Shown piece by piece: positions 7,762-15,712 of a DNA stretch of 64,000 nucleotides (position 1 is the stretch's first letter; each line of letters opens with the position of its first letter). A program made the translations under genes and the position numbers. The stretch covers positions 434,001 to 498,000 of the forward strand of contig CAWELN010000006.1 of NCBI GenBank assembly GCA_963809795.1, written 5' to 3'. Below the pieces are notes generated by a model, which saw only the letters and a program-made list of their open reading frames with translations, was not told where the DNA came from and did not search any database. This stretch comes from DASUAS01 sp963809795 (GTDB lineage Bacteria > Actinomycetota > Acidimicrobiia > IMCC26256 > DASPTH01).

Positions 7762-8043
7762 ATGCCACCTCTCGCCGACGACCGGATCACCGAGCGCCTC
7801 GCCTCCCTCCCCGGGTGGACCCGGGAGGGCGACGAGATCGTCAAGACCTTCGAGCTCCCGACGTTCCCCGATGCGATCACCTTCGTGACCCGCATCGCCG
7901 ACCGGGCCGAGGCCGCGAACCACCACCCCGACCTCGACATCCGTTACCGGAAGGTGCGGGTCGCGCTCTCCACCCACGACGCCGGCGGCCTCACCGACCA
8001 GGACTTCGACCTCGCCACCGAGATCGAGGGCTGCCTCACGTGA
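7762..8043 (+). CDS. Pterin-4a-carbinolamine dehydratase
   Basis: This 93-residue protein starts at ATG 7762; a GTG three codons earlier is possible. It shows the PCD/DCoH pattern: LPGWTREGDEIVKTFELPTF with the early tryptophan, then FVTRIADRAEAANHHPDLDI with the catalytic HHPD segment, and a final STHDAGGLTDQDFDLA. The enzyme dehydrates 4a-hydroxytetrahydrobiopterin and protects against abortive pterin products. In bacteria without aromatic amino acid hydroxylases it may act in molybdopterin or folate-related metabolism. Its stop overlaps the next gene (GTGA). Confidence 0.92.
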   Translation: MPPLADDRITERLASLPGWTREGDEIVKTFELPTFPDAITFVTRIADRAEAANHHPDLDIRYRKVRVALSTHDAGGLTDQDFDLATEIEGCLT

Positions 8044-8474
8044 TCACCCTGGTCGTCGGCGTCGTGATCCTCGCGCTGGCGCTCTCGGTGGTCGTCGCCA
8101 TCGCCCGCGACCGAGGGCCGGGCCCCGGCGACGTCGCGGTCGCCTACGAGCTGGCGTGGGATCGCCTCGACTTCGAGTCGGTCTTCACCCTCTCGGGCGG
8201 CGAGCTGCGCGACGGGCTCGACCGCCGCGGCTTCGTCGCCGCCAAGCGCACCGCGTACGAGCAACGAGCGTCGCTCGGCGGCCTCGTCGAGCGCGTCGGC
8301 GTCGACCAGGTCGCCACCGTCGAGGACGCCGGGGTCGTGATCACCCGGGTGGACCTCCGGGACGGCACCGTGGTGCACAACCGGGTGGAGCTGGCGCGCC
8401 GCAGCGGGCGCTGGCAGGTCGTGGCGTACCGGCTCGAGCCGTCGACGGAGGACACGCCCCACGCCGGCGGCTGA
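8040..8474 (+). CDS. Membrane-anchored protein of unknown function
   Basis: This 144-residue protein starts at GTG 8040 in a four-base overlap with the dehydratase gene. Residues 1-23 form one hydrophobic helix (ITLVVGVVILALALSVVVAI). The rest is a soluble domain with VAYELAWDRLDFESVFTLSG, an alpha/beta pattern resembling NTF2-like or DUF4878-type extracytoplasmic domains, though I cannot assign it. ARRSGRWQVVAYRLEP ends the domain. The coupling to pterin dehydratase suggests co-expression; no shared function is evident. Confidence 0.65.
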   Translation: MITLVVGVVILALALSVVVAIARDRGPGPGDVAVAYELAWDRLDFESVFTLSGGELRDGLDRRGFVAAKRTAYEQRASLGGLVERVGVDQVATVEDAGVVITRVDLRDGTVVHNRVELARRSGRWQVVAYRLEPSTEDTPHAGG

Positions 8475-8492
8475 GCCGGTCGCCCCACGCCG

Positions 8493-9143
8493 TCATCCGT
8501 GCTGGGTGATCTCCGACGTCAGGCCGCCGCTGCCGAGCTCGACCCGGATCCGCCACTCCTGGCCTCCGGAGGAGAAGAAGCGCACCTCGACCCGGCTGGG
8601 ACCGTTGTCGTGCACCTCGGCCGCGAACCCGGGGGCCGGGCTGCTCGAGGCCAGCGAGACCGCGCCGTTCGCCACCGTCACGGTGATCGACCCGCCGGCC
8701 GACGAGAACGCCTGGTCGAACGCGGGTGCAGGTGTCGGGGCGGGGCCGTTCCCGGGACCGGAGTTGCCGTCGTCGACGGGGTCGACCCCGCGGTCGTCGC
8801 CGGGCTCGGGCACCGGGTGCTCCACCTCCTGCTCGGGCGTGGTCGGGACCGTGGGCGCGGGCACCGTCGGCGTCGGCGTGGTCACTTCCGGTACCGACGG
8901 CGTCGGCGCGCCCCCGTGGGGCTTCGCCACCACGACGCCGTGCTCGTTCTCGAGCTCGGTGCCGGGGTCACTCGTGCCGGCCGCGGCGCGCACGCTCGCC
9001 GCCGGTCGATCACTCCCGCCACCGCTCGTTGCACTGGCCACCGCGTAGAGCGCGGGCACCATCGCGACGCCGGCGCCGACGGCGAGCACACGCCGCCAAC
9101 GGCGGGTGCGGATCGGTGGGACGGGGGACGGTTCGGGGTGCAT
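8493..9143 (-). CDS. Exported proline/threonine-rich protein with the same C-terminal domain as the anti-sigma-like protein
   Basis: This 216-residue protein starts at ATG 9143 behind a good GGAGG ribosome-binding site (CAGGAGGAACCC). Basic residues precede a hydrophobic stretch (VLAVGAGVAMVPALYAVAS), a signal peptide or anchor near residues 19-37. A long Pro/Thr/Glu linker follows, then a C-terminal domain of about 75 residues: FSSAGGSITV, VSLASSSPAPGFAAEVHDNG, RVEVRF, EWRIRVELGSG and SEITQHG. Nearly the same domain ends the upstream gene 9210-9887. I do not recognise the domain. It is the third gene of a sigma/anti-sigma operon and could be a secreted competitor or target, which is inference. 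Confidence 0.75.
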   Translation of the reverse strand: MHPEPSPVPPIRTRRWRRVLAVGAGVAMVPALYAVASATSGGGSDRPAASVRAAAGTSDPGTELENEHGVVVAKPHGGAPTPSVPEVTTPTPTVPAPTVPTTPEQEVEHPVPEPGDDRGVDPVDDGNSGPGNGPAPTPAPAFDQAFSSAGGSITVTVANGAVSLASSSPAPGFAAEVHDNGPSRVEVRFFSSGGQEWRIRVELGSGGLTSEITQHG

Positions 9144-9209
9144 GGGTTCCTCCTGGGGGATCGTTACGGAGGAACACGCCCGGACCGGCCGGTCGGTTTG
9201 GCCGGTCGC

Positions 9210-9887
9210 TCAGTGCTGCGTGATCTCGGGCTGCAGCGCTCCGTTCGCCACGTCGACCCGGATGCGCCACTCGGTCTGCCCGTTGGAGAACCGCACCTCG
9301 ACGCGTGTGGGCCCGTTGTCGTGCACCTCCGCGGTGAACCCGGCGGCGGGGCTGCTGGACGCCAACGAGACGGTGCTGGCGCCGTCGAAGTTCACCGTGA
9401 TCGATCCGCCCGCCGAGCTGTACGTGGGGGTCTGCGGGCCGGCGGGTGCGGTGGTCGGCGCCGGTGGCGGGACCGCGCCGGTGCCGGACGGGCCGTTCGC
9501 GGCCGTGTCGTCGCTGCCGGTCGGCGTCGTCGCCTGCGGTGCCCCGGTGCCGCCGATGGCCCCGGTGCCGCCGGCGGTGGTGACCGTCGGCTGTGGCACG
9601 GTCGTCACCACGCTCGGCACCGTCCGATCGGGCTTCGTGGCCGGCGGGACCCGCACCGAGCCGTCACCGCCTCCGGCACGGCCGAGGGCGACCGAGGCTC
9701 CGACCACGACCACCGCGACGAGCGCGGCCGCGCCGGTGAACGCGGCCCGGCGCCGCTGCCGGGCGCGCCGGAAGCGGGGCCGCAGCTGGTCGAGCACCGC
9801 GTCGGGATCGCCCTCGGGCCGGGCCTGGGCGTCGAAGCGCCGCCGCAGCTCGTCGTCGACCGGGTCGAAGCGGAGGTCGTCGTTCAT
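9210..9887 (-). CDS. Membrane-anchored protein in the anti-sigma factor position, with duplicated C-terminal domain
   Basis: This 225-residue protein starts at ATG 9887 and overlaps the sigma gene stop by four bases. The N-terminal 50 residues are charged (NDDLRFDPVDDELRRRFDAQ, then RARQRRRAA), followed by a membrane helix (FTGAAALVAVVVVGASVAL). Outside are a Pro/Thr/Gly linker and a C-terminal domain with SSAGGSITVNFDG, AGFTAEVHDNGPTRVEVRF, EWRIRVDV and EITQH. Topology and position are those of an anti-sigma factor holding an ECF sigma at the membrane. No zinc-binding ZAS motif is visible, so the assignment rests on context. The outer domain matches that of the next gene. Confidence 0.7.
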   Translation of the reverse strand: MNDDLRFDPVDDELRRRFDAQARPEGDPDAVLDQLRPRFRRARQRRRAAFTGAAALVAVVVVGASVALGRAGGGDGSVRVPPATKPDRTVPSVVTTVPQPTVTTAGGTGAIGGTGAPQATTPTGSDDTAANGPSGTGAVPPPAPTTAPAGPQTPTYSSAGGSITVNFDGASTVSLASSSPAAGFTAEVHDNGPTRVEVRFSNGQTEWRIRVDVANGALQPEITQH

Positions 9888-10387
9888 CCCGCCTCGATCC
9901 ACTCCCGCAACCCGGTGCGGCCCGCGTGCAGGTGGTACTTCACCGCGCCCTCGGAGAGCTTCATCGACGCCGCGATCTCCCGCACCGAGAGCTGCTCGAC
10001 GTAATAGAGCGACACCGCGATCTGCTGCTGGGTGGGGAGCCGCCGCACCGCGGCCATGAGCGCGTCGTCGGGGAGCGCGGGTGGGTCGACGATCGTGGTG
10101 GCCTGGCCGGCGAGCCGCGCGTGCACCTTCGTTCCCCGCTGCTCGTGCCGGAAGTGGTCCCGCAACCGGTTCAGCGCGACGTGGCGGATCCACCCCGCCG
10201 GGTGGTCGTAGCGCGAGATGCGCCGCCACCGCGCGTAGGCGCGCGTGAACGCATCCTGGACCGCGTCCGCGGCCGCCTCGCGGTCCCCGCAGGCCACCGA
10301 GAGTGATCGGACCATGGGCCAGTAGTGCTCTCTGAACGTGTCGTCGAAGTCAGCCGGCCGGTCGAGGTCGGCGGGGTCAGCATGCAT
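9884..10387 (-). CDS. ECF-family RNA polymerase sigma factor
   Basis: This 167-residue protein starts at ATG 10387. Region 2 is seen in FDDTFREHYWPMVRSL and DAVQDAFTRAYARWRRI, with HPAGWIRHVALNRLRD completing the domain. Region 4 near the C-terminus has LPTQQQIAVSLYYVEQLSV, then the recognition HTH VREIAASMKLSEGAVKYHLH. Length and two-domain layout are normal for a SigE-like ECF factor. It overlaps the membrane protein gene downstream (ATGA), fitting a sigma/anti-sigma pair. The 72-bp gap to mobA, transcribed the other way, should hold the promoter, often autoregulated in such operons; I could not pick out its elements. Confidence 0.92.
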   Translation of the reverse strand: MHADPADLDRPADFDDTFREHYWPMVRSLSVACGDREAAADAVQDAFTRAYARWRRISRYDHPAGWIRHVALNRLRDHFRHEQRGTKVHARLAGQATTIVDPPALPDDALMAAVRRLPTQQQIAVSLYYVEQLSVREIAASMKLSEGAVKYHLHAGRTGLREWIEAG

Positions 10388-10459
10388 GTGCGCACCGGAC
10401 ACGTCCCGCCCCGCTCGCCGGTTTGGCTGCCCCCACGATTTCGACTCTACGGTCTGCCC

Positions 10460-11047
10460 ATGGCGCCGACGGCGGGGATCCTGCTCACCGGGGGCCGCAG
10501 CCGCCGCATGGGCGTGGACAAGGCCTCGCTGGTCGTCGACGGCGAGACACTGGCCGTGCGGGCGGGACGGCTGCTGGCCAGCGTGTGCGAGCCCACCCTG
10601 GAGCTGGGCGACGGGGCGAGCGGGCTCGACCACGTCCGCGAGGCGCCGGCCGGGGCCGGGCCCCTGGCCGCGCTCGCCGCCGCCGGCGTCGCCCTGCGGG
10701 GCCGGGGCTTCACCGGTCCCGCGCTGGTCCTGGCCGTCGACCTCCCCGCGGTCGGGGAACCGCTGCTGCGGTGGCTGCGCGACCGTCCGGGCACTGCCAC
10801 CGTGGTGCCGCGCGTCGACGGACGGCTCCAACCGGTGTGCGCCCGCTACGGCGCCGACGCCCTGGTGGCGGCGGACAGCCTGGTCGTCGCCGGCGTGCGG
10901 GCGTTGCACGACCTCTTCGACGTCGTCGACCACGAGGTCGTGGAGGAGTCGGCCTGGTGCGCGGTCGCGACGCCGGAGTCGTTCCTCGACGTCGACACCC
11001 CCACCGACGCGGCCCGGTTTGGCGTGCGCCTTCCGGGGTTAGCGTGA
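10460..11047 (+). CDS. mobA: Molybdenum cofactor guanylyltransferase (MobA-like)
   Basis: This 195-residue protein starts at ATG 10460. It opens with GILLTGGRSRRMGVDKASLV, the nucleotide-binding motif of MobA/MocA nucleotidyltransferases, and has VLAVDLPAVGEPLLRWL, where the aspartate binds magnesium. The family transfers GMP or CMP to molybdopterin. The C-terminal FLDVDTPTDAARFG is also typical. It is followed five bases later by fdhD and then a molybdoenzyme, so it most likely makes the bis-MGD form needed by that enzyme. The glycine-rich loop is slightly shorter than in Escherichia coli MobA, but the family call is firm. Confidence 0.88.
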   Translation: MAPTAGILLTGGRSRRMGVDKASLVVDGETLAVRAGRLLASVCEPTLELGDGASGLDHVREAPAGAGPLAALAAAGVALRGRGFTGPALVLAVDLPAVGEPLLRWLRDRPGTATVVPRVDGRLQPVCARYGADALVAADSLVVAGVRALHDLFDVVDHEVVEESAWCAVATPESFLDVDTPTDAARFGVRLPGLA

Positions 11048-11051
11048 AGCG

Positions 11052-11894
11052 GTGAGCTCCGGACCGGCGCGGCGCGCCGTCACCACGGTGCGCGTCTGCG
11101 CGCTCGACGGCGACCAGGTGCGCGACGTCCCCGACAAGCTCGTCACCGAGGAGCCGATGGAGATCCGGCTCCACGGTCCCGGCCAGGAGCCCGAGGCGCT
11201 GGCCGTCACCATGCGCACCCCCGGCCACGACTTCGAGCTCGCGGTCGGGTTCTGCCTCACGGAGGGGCTGCTCCACTCGGCCGACGACCTCGACTCGGTC
11301 GCGTACTGCCTCGCCGGCCAGGGGGAGCAGGAGTACAACATCGTCACGGTCAAGGTGCGCGCTCCGGTCGACCGGCGCGGCCACACCCGCACCTTCGTCG
11401 CCAACGCGAGTTGCGGGTTGTGCGGCAAGACCACCCTCGACGACATCGAGCAGCAGGTGGAGCGAGTGGCCGACGGGCCGATGCTGGCGCGGTCGGTGCT
11501 CGCCTCCCTGCCCGAGCGGCTCCGCGAGGCGCAGCGCGTGTTCGACGCCACCGGCGGGCTCCACGCCGCGGCGCGGTTCACGGCCGACGGCGAGCTGGTC
11601 ACGTTGCGCGAGGACGTCGGCCGGCACAACGCGCTCGACAAGGTGGTCGGGCACGCCCTCCTCGAGCGCGAGCTCCCGCTCTCCGACACGGTGCTCATGG
11701 TGTCGGGGCGGGTGAGCTTCGAGATCGTCCAGAAGGCGGCGATGGCGGGGATCCCGGTGGTGTGCGCGGTGTCGGCGCCGTCCAGCCTGGCGGTCGATGC
11801 GGCGCATCGTCTCGGCCAGACCCTCGTCGGCTTCGTGCGGGGCGACCGTGCCAACGTGTACAGCCGTCCCGACCGTCTCGACCTCGAGCACTGA
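11052..11894 (+). CDS. fdhD: Formate dehydrogenase sulfurtransferase FdhD
   Basis: This 280-residue protein starts at GTG 11052. It contains TEEPMEIRLHG and RTPGHDFELAVGFCLTEGLL, then NASCGLCGKTTLDDI, whose CxxC cysteines carry sulfur from IscS to the molybdenum cofactor. Further conserved parts are ATGGLHAAARF and REDVGRHNALDKVVGHAL, where GRHNA lies in the cofactor-binding region. FdhD is required for activity of formate-dehydrogenase-type molybdoenzymes. It lies between mobA and the FdhF/YdeP-type gene, its evident partner. Length is normal. Confidence 0.94.
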   Translation: MSSGPARRAVTTVRVCALDGDQVRDVPDKLVTEEPMEIRLHGPGQEPEALAVTMRTPGHDFELAVGFCLTEGLLHSADDLDSVAYCLAGQGEQEYNIVTVKVRAPVDRRGHTRTFVANASCGLCGKTTLDDIEQQVERVADGPMLARSVLASLPERLREAQRVFDATGGLHAAARFTADGELVTLREDVGRHNALDKVVGHALLERELPLSDTVLMVSGRVSFEIVQKAAMAGIPVVCAVSAPSSLAVDAAHRLGQTLVGFVRGDRANVYSRPDRLDLEH

Positions 11895-11913
11895 CAAGGA
11901 GCGCGCGGCGACT

Positions 11914-14163
11914 GTGGCCTGGAAGACCTCGGCGAGGATCAAGTCGCCCAAGGGCACCCGGCGGGACCTGTGGGTGGGGTTCAAGCCCAATGGCATCGGC
12001 GAGACCAAGCCGAACCACTACAAGGAGGTGCTGAAGACCATCTGGGACAACCGCGACAACCTGCCGTACGCGTGGCGCATCCTGAACCGGGGCGTGTGCG
12101 ACGGCTGCGCGCTCGGGGTCGCCGGCTTCCACGACTGGACCCTCTCCGGCGTGCACCTGTGCACGACCCGCCTCAACCTGCTGCGCGTGAACACCATGGG
12201 CGCGCTCGACGACGCGCGTCTGGCCGACGTGGCGCCGCTGCGGCGGCTGAAGGGCAAGGAGCTCCGCGACCTCGGGCGCCTCGCCCACCCGATGGTCCGG
12301 CGGCGGGGCGAGCCGGGGTTCACCCGCGTGAGCTGGGACGAGGCCCTCGACCTGCTCGCCGACCGGATCCGCGCCACGACCCCGGAGCGCCTCGCGGTGT
12401 ACCTGACCGCCCGGGGCATCACCAACGAGACCTACTACGTGGCGCAGAAGTTCACCCGGTTCCTCGGCAGCAACAACATCGACAACGCGGCACGGGTCTG
12501 CCATGCGCCGTCGACGACGACGCTGAAGAAGACGATCGGCGTCGGCGCGACGACGTGCTCCTACACCGACGTCATCGGCAGCGACCTCATCGTGTTGTTC
12601 GGCGCCAACGTCGCCAACGCGCAGCCGGTGTTCATGAAGTACCTCTTCCTGGCGCGCAAGCGCGGCGCGAAGGTCGCGGTGGTGAACCCGTTGCGGGAGC
12701 CCGGGCTGGACCGCTATTGGGTGCCCAGCAACGTCGAGAGCGCGATGTTCGGTACGCACATGACCGACGAATTCTTCGCGGTGCACATCGGCGGTGACCT
12801 CGCGTTCCTGAACGGTGTGCTCAAGGTGATGCTGGCCGAGGGCACGATCGACCGCGACTTCGTGCGTGAGCACACCGCGGGATTCGACACGCTCGTCGAC
12901 GAGTTGGCGCGCGAGTCGTTCGCCGAGCTCGAACGGCAGTCGGGCGCGACGCGCGCCGACATGGAGCGGTTCGCGCGGTTGTACGCGTCGGCGGACGCGT
13001 CGGTGTTGGTCTGGTCCATGGGCATCACCCAGCACGAGCGGGGTGGCGACAACGTCGCCGCGATCGTCAACCTCGGCCTGGCGCGGGGCAACATCGGCCG
13101 GCCCGGCGCCGGCCTCATGCCCATCCGCGGGCACTCCGGCGTGCAGGGTGGGGCCGAGATGGGGGCCTACGCCACCGCGCTTCCCGGAGGGCTCGAGGTG
13201 AACGCCGCCAATGCCGCCGCCCTGGCCGAGCAGTACGGGTTCACGGTCGGCGACCGCCCCGGCATCACCGCCGAGGAGATGGTCGAGGCCGGCGGGCGCG
13301 GCGAGCTCGACGTCCTCTACTCGTCCGGCGGGAACTTCCTCGACGTGCTGCCCGATCCCGCCGCGGTCGAGGAGGCGCTGGCCGGGGTGCCGGTGCGCGT
13401 CCACCAGGACATCGTCGTGTCGAGCCAGATGCTCGTCGATCCGGGCGAGGTGGTCGTGCTGCTTCCGGCGGCGACGCGCTACGAGCAACGCGACGGCGGC
13501 ACCGAGACCACCACCGAACGGCGGATCGCGTTCAGCCCCGAGATCGACGGGCCGCGGCCGGGCGAGGTGCGCAGCGAGTGGGAGATCTTCGTGGAGCTGG
13601 CGCGCCGGGTCGATCCCGACCGGGCCGGGCTCATGTCGTTCCCGTCGGGTCAGGCCATCCGCGACGAGATCGCCCGGGTGGTCCCGATGTACGAGGGCGT
13701 GGAGGGGTTGCGCACGACCGGCGACGCGGTCCAGTGGGGCGGGACGCGGCTGTGCGAGGGGGGCGTGTTCCCGACCGCCGACGGCCGGGCCCGGTTCCTG
13801 GCGGTCGCGCCGTCGGTGCCCGACGTGCCGCACGGGAGCTTCGTGCTGAGCACCCGCCGGGGCAAGCAGTTCAACACGATGGTGCACATGGAGCGCGACC
13901 CGCTCACCGGCGCCGACCGCGACGCGCTGTTCATGGCGCCCGCCGACATCGACCGGCTCGGGCTGCACGACGGTGACCGGGTCGTGGTGCGCTCGGCCGT
14001 CGGCCGGATGGACGCCCGCCTCCACGCCAGCGACCTGCGGACCGGCAACGTGCAGGTGTTCTTCCCCGAAGGCAACGTCCTGCTCCGCGCCGGCCGGCGC
14101 GATCCGTCGTCCGGCGTGCCCGACTACAACGCGGTCGTCACCGTCGAACCGGCGGCCCCGTGA
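11914..14163 (+). CDS. FdhF/YdeP-type molybdopterin oxidoreductase (formate-dehydrogenase-like)
   Basis: This 749-residue protein starts at GTG 11914, 20 bases after fdhD. CDGCALGVAGF near residue 66 contains two cysteines, but the full four-cysteine [4Fe-4S] motif of FDH-H is not obvious, as in YdeP relatives. RVCHAPSTTT places Cys196 at the molybdenum-ligand position that is selenocysteine in FDH-H. Further marks are RGHSGVQGGAEMG and a C-terminal molybdopterin dinucleotide-binding domain (FNTMVHMERDPLTGADRDAL). The enzyme is cytoplasmic, without a Tat signal. Whether formate is its substrate is uncertain: members of this subfamily are poorly characterised. The mobA-fdhD-oxidoreductase order supports a dedicated cofactor supply. 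Confidence 0.88.
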   Translation: MAWKTSARIKSPKGTRRDLWVGFKPNGIGETKPNHYKEVLKTIWDNRDNLPYAWRILNRGVCDGCALGVAGFHDWTLSGVHLCTTRLNLLRVNTMGALDDARLADVAPLRRLKGKELRDLGRLAHPMVRRRGEPGFTRVSWDEALDLLADRIRATTPERLAVYLTARGITNETYYVAQKFTRFLGSNNIDNAARVCHAPSTTTLKKTIGVGATTCSYTDVIGSDLIVLFGANVANAQPVFMKYLFLARKRGAKVAVVNPLREPGLDRYWVPSNVESAMFGTHMTDEFFAVHIGGDLAFLNGVLKVMLAEGTIDRDFVREHTAGFDTLVDELARESFAELERQSGATRADMERFARLYASADASVLVWSMGITQHERGGDNVAAIVNLGLARGNIGRPGAGLMPIRGHSGVQGGAEMGAYATALPGGLEVNAANAAALAEQYGFTVGDRPGITAEEMVEAGGRGELDVLYSSGGNFLDVLPDPAAVEEALAGVPVRVHQDIVVSSQMLVDPGEVVVLLPAATRYEQRDGGTETTTERRIAFSPEIDGPRPGEVRSEWEIFVELARRVDPDRAGLMSFPSGQAIRDEIARVVPMYEGVEGLRTTGDAVQWGGTRLCEGGVFPTADGRARFLAVAPSVPDVPHGSFVLSTRRGKQFNTMVHMERDPLTGADRDALFMAPADIDRLGLHDGDRVVVRSAVGRMDARLHASDLRTGNVQVFFPEGNVLLRAGRRDPSSGVPDYNAVVTVEPAAP

Positions 14164-14912
14164 ACCTCGCGCCCGAGGACCTGCTCGCGCTGTTCGACGT
14201 CGCGGCCGCGGCGCAGCGCGGTGCGCTGGCCACGCTGGGAGCGGCCGAACGTCGCGACCGCACCGATCGCCCGGGGCAGTACCGCCTCGACCTCGTCGCC
14301 GATGCTGCGATCCTCCCGGTGCTCGCCACCGCGGGCGTGCGCGTCCTCAGTGAGGAGTCCGGCTGGACCGGACCCGAGGACGCGCCGGTCACCGTGGTCG
14401 TCGATCCGGTCGACGGCTCCACCAACTGCTCGCGTCACCTCCCGTACTGGGCGATCTCGCTGTGCGCGCTCGACGCCGACGGTCCGTTGTGCGCGCTGGT
14501 GCAGAACGGTGCCACCGGCACGCGCTACACCGCGGTGCGGGGCAAGGGCGCGTTCCGCGACGGCGTGCCGCTCACGCCATCCGGTACGACCGCGCTCGAT
14601 CGGTCGGTGATCGGCCTGTCGGGATGGACGGGGACGGAGCTCGGGTGGCGGCAATTCCGGGCCCTCGGCTCCGCCGCGCTGTCGCTGTGCGACGTGGCCG
14701 CGGGTCACCTCGACGGCTACGTCGACGGTGTCCGCGACAGCGCGTCGTGGGACTACCTGGGCGGCCTGCTCGTGTGTCGCGAGGCAGGCGCCGCCATCGC
14801 CGACGCCGCGGGCGACGTCCTCGAGGTCGCCGACGCCGACGCCCGCCGGCAACTGGTGGCGGCCGGCACCACCGAGCTGCTCGGCGTGCTGCGCGACGCG
14901 GTGGCGCCGTGA
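14160..14912 (+). CDS. Inositol monophosphatase family protein (divergent)
   Basis: This 250-residue protein starts at GTG 14160, overlapping the oxidoreductase stop. The metal-binding signature is clear: SEESGW, then VVDPVDGSTNCSRHLPYWAI. The C-terminal SASWDYLGGLLVCREAGAAI matches the second motif (W-D-x-x-x-G). The family hydrolyses sugar or inositol phosphates, PAP or related compounds with Mg2+. It stands directly before a second family member, and the two are coupled by a four-base overlap; identity between them is modest, so they are old paralogues. The substrate is not predictable. Confidence 0.85.
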   Translation: MNLAPEDLLALFDVAAAAQRGALATLGAAERRDRTDRPGQYRLDLVADAAILPVLATAGVRVLSEESGWTGPEDAPVTVVVDPVDGSTNCSRHLPYWAISLCALDADGPLCALVQNGATGTRYTAVRGKGAFRDGVPLTPSGTTALDRSVIGLSGWTGTELGWRQFRALGSAALSLCDVAAGHLDGYVDGVRDSASWDYLGGLLVCREAGAAIADAAGDVLEVADADARRQLVAAGTTELLGVLRDAVAP

Positions 14913-15706
14913 GCGCGGCGTCGGACCTCGACCTCGACCGCCTCCTCGGCGCCGCCCGACGCGCCGCCGGGGCCGGGGCCGGGGTCGTGCTCGACGCGTT
15001 CGGCGCGGCGCGGAACGTCCGCGAGAAGGGGCCGGGTGACTGGGTCAGCGACGCCGACACCGCCAGCGAGGCCGCGGTGCAGTCGGTGCTGCACGACGCC
15101 GCCCCCGAGCTCGCGTTCTTCGGCGAGGAGACCGGCGGCGAGCGCGCCGACGTCGGCTGGTTCGTCGACCCGCTCGACGGCACCGCCAACTTCGTGCACG
15201 GCTTCCCGCTGGTCGGCGTGTCGGTCGCACTGGTGGCCGACGGCGTGCCCGTCGTCGGGGTCGTGCAGGCACCGATGCTGGGCGACGTCTACACGGCGTG
15301 CCTCGGGAGGGGTGCGTTCCTCAACGACGAGCCGATCCGCGTGAGCTCGCGCCGGCCGGAGCGCGCGATCTGCGGCACCGGGTTCCCGTTCCGGGCCAAG
15401 CGGCAACGCCTCGCCGAGTACGTCCCGGTGTTCGAGCGGGCCTTGCTCGCGTTCGAGGACCTGCGTCGCGCCGGTGCCGCCAGCCTCGACCTCGCGTGGA
15501 CGAGCGCGGGCGTGTACGACGGCTACTTCGAGCAGAGCCTCGGCACGTGGGACGTCGCCGCCGGCGCGCTCCTGGTGCGTGAGGCCGGGGGAGTGGTCAC
15601 CGACTGGCAGGGCGACGACCGGGCGTGGCTGCAGTCGGGCGACATCGTCGCCGGCCCCCCCGACGTGCACGCCCGACTCCTCGCGGTGATCGCGGGCGAG
15701 GGCTGA
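14909..15706 (+). CDS. Inositol monophosphatase family protein
   Basis: This 265-residue protein starts at GTG 14909. All motifs are present: KGPGDWVSDADTASE, FFGEETGG, FVDPLDGTANFVHGFPLVGV and WDVAAGALLVREAGGVVTDW. These are the Mg2+ ligands of IMPase/FBPase-like enzymes. It resembles SuhB or histidinol-phosphatase-type actinobacterial proteins more than the upstream paralogue does. The gene ends at 15706 and converges with the serine hydrolase gene, whose stop lies only six bases away, so there is almost no room for a separate terminator. Confidence 0.9.
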   Translation: MSAASDLDLDRLLGAARRAAGAGAGVVLDAFGAARNVREKGPGDWVSDADTASEAAVQSVLHDAAPELAFFGEETGGERADVGWFVDPLDGTANFVHGFPLVGVSVALVADGVPVVGVVQAPMLGDVYTACLGRGAFLNDEPIRVSSRRPERAICGTGFPFRAKRQRLAEYVPVFERALLAFEDLRRAGAASLDLAWTSAGVYDGYFEQSLGTWDVAAGALLVREAGGVVTDWQGDDRAWLQSGDIVAGPPDVHARLLAVIAGEG

Positions 15707-15712
15707 CGTGCG

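Noticed and set aside
11695..14025. 776-codon minus-strand open frame opposite the molybdoenzyme
   Set aside because: Composition of a shadow frame (His/Arg-rich) and full overlap with a well-supported gene.
14160..15706. Tandem duplication of inositol phosphatase genes as a recent event
   Set aside because: The two proteins share only family motifs, so duplication is ancient or the genes were brought together.
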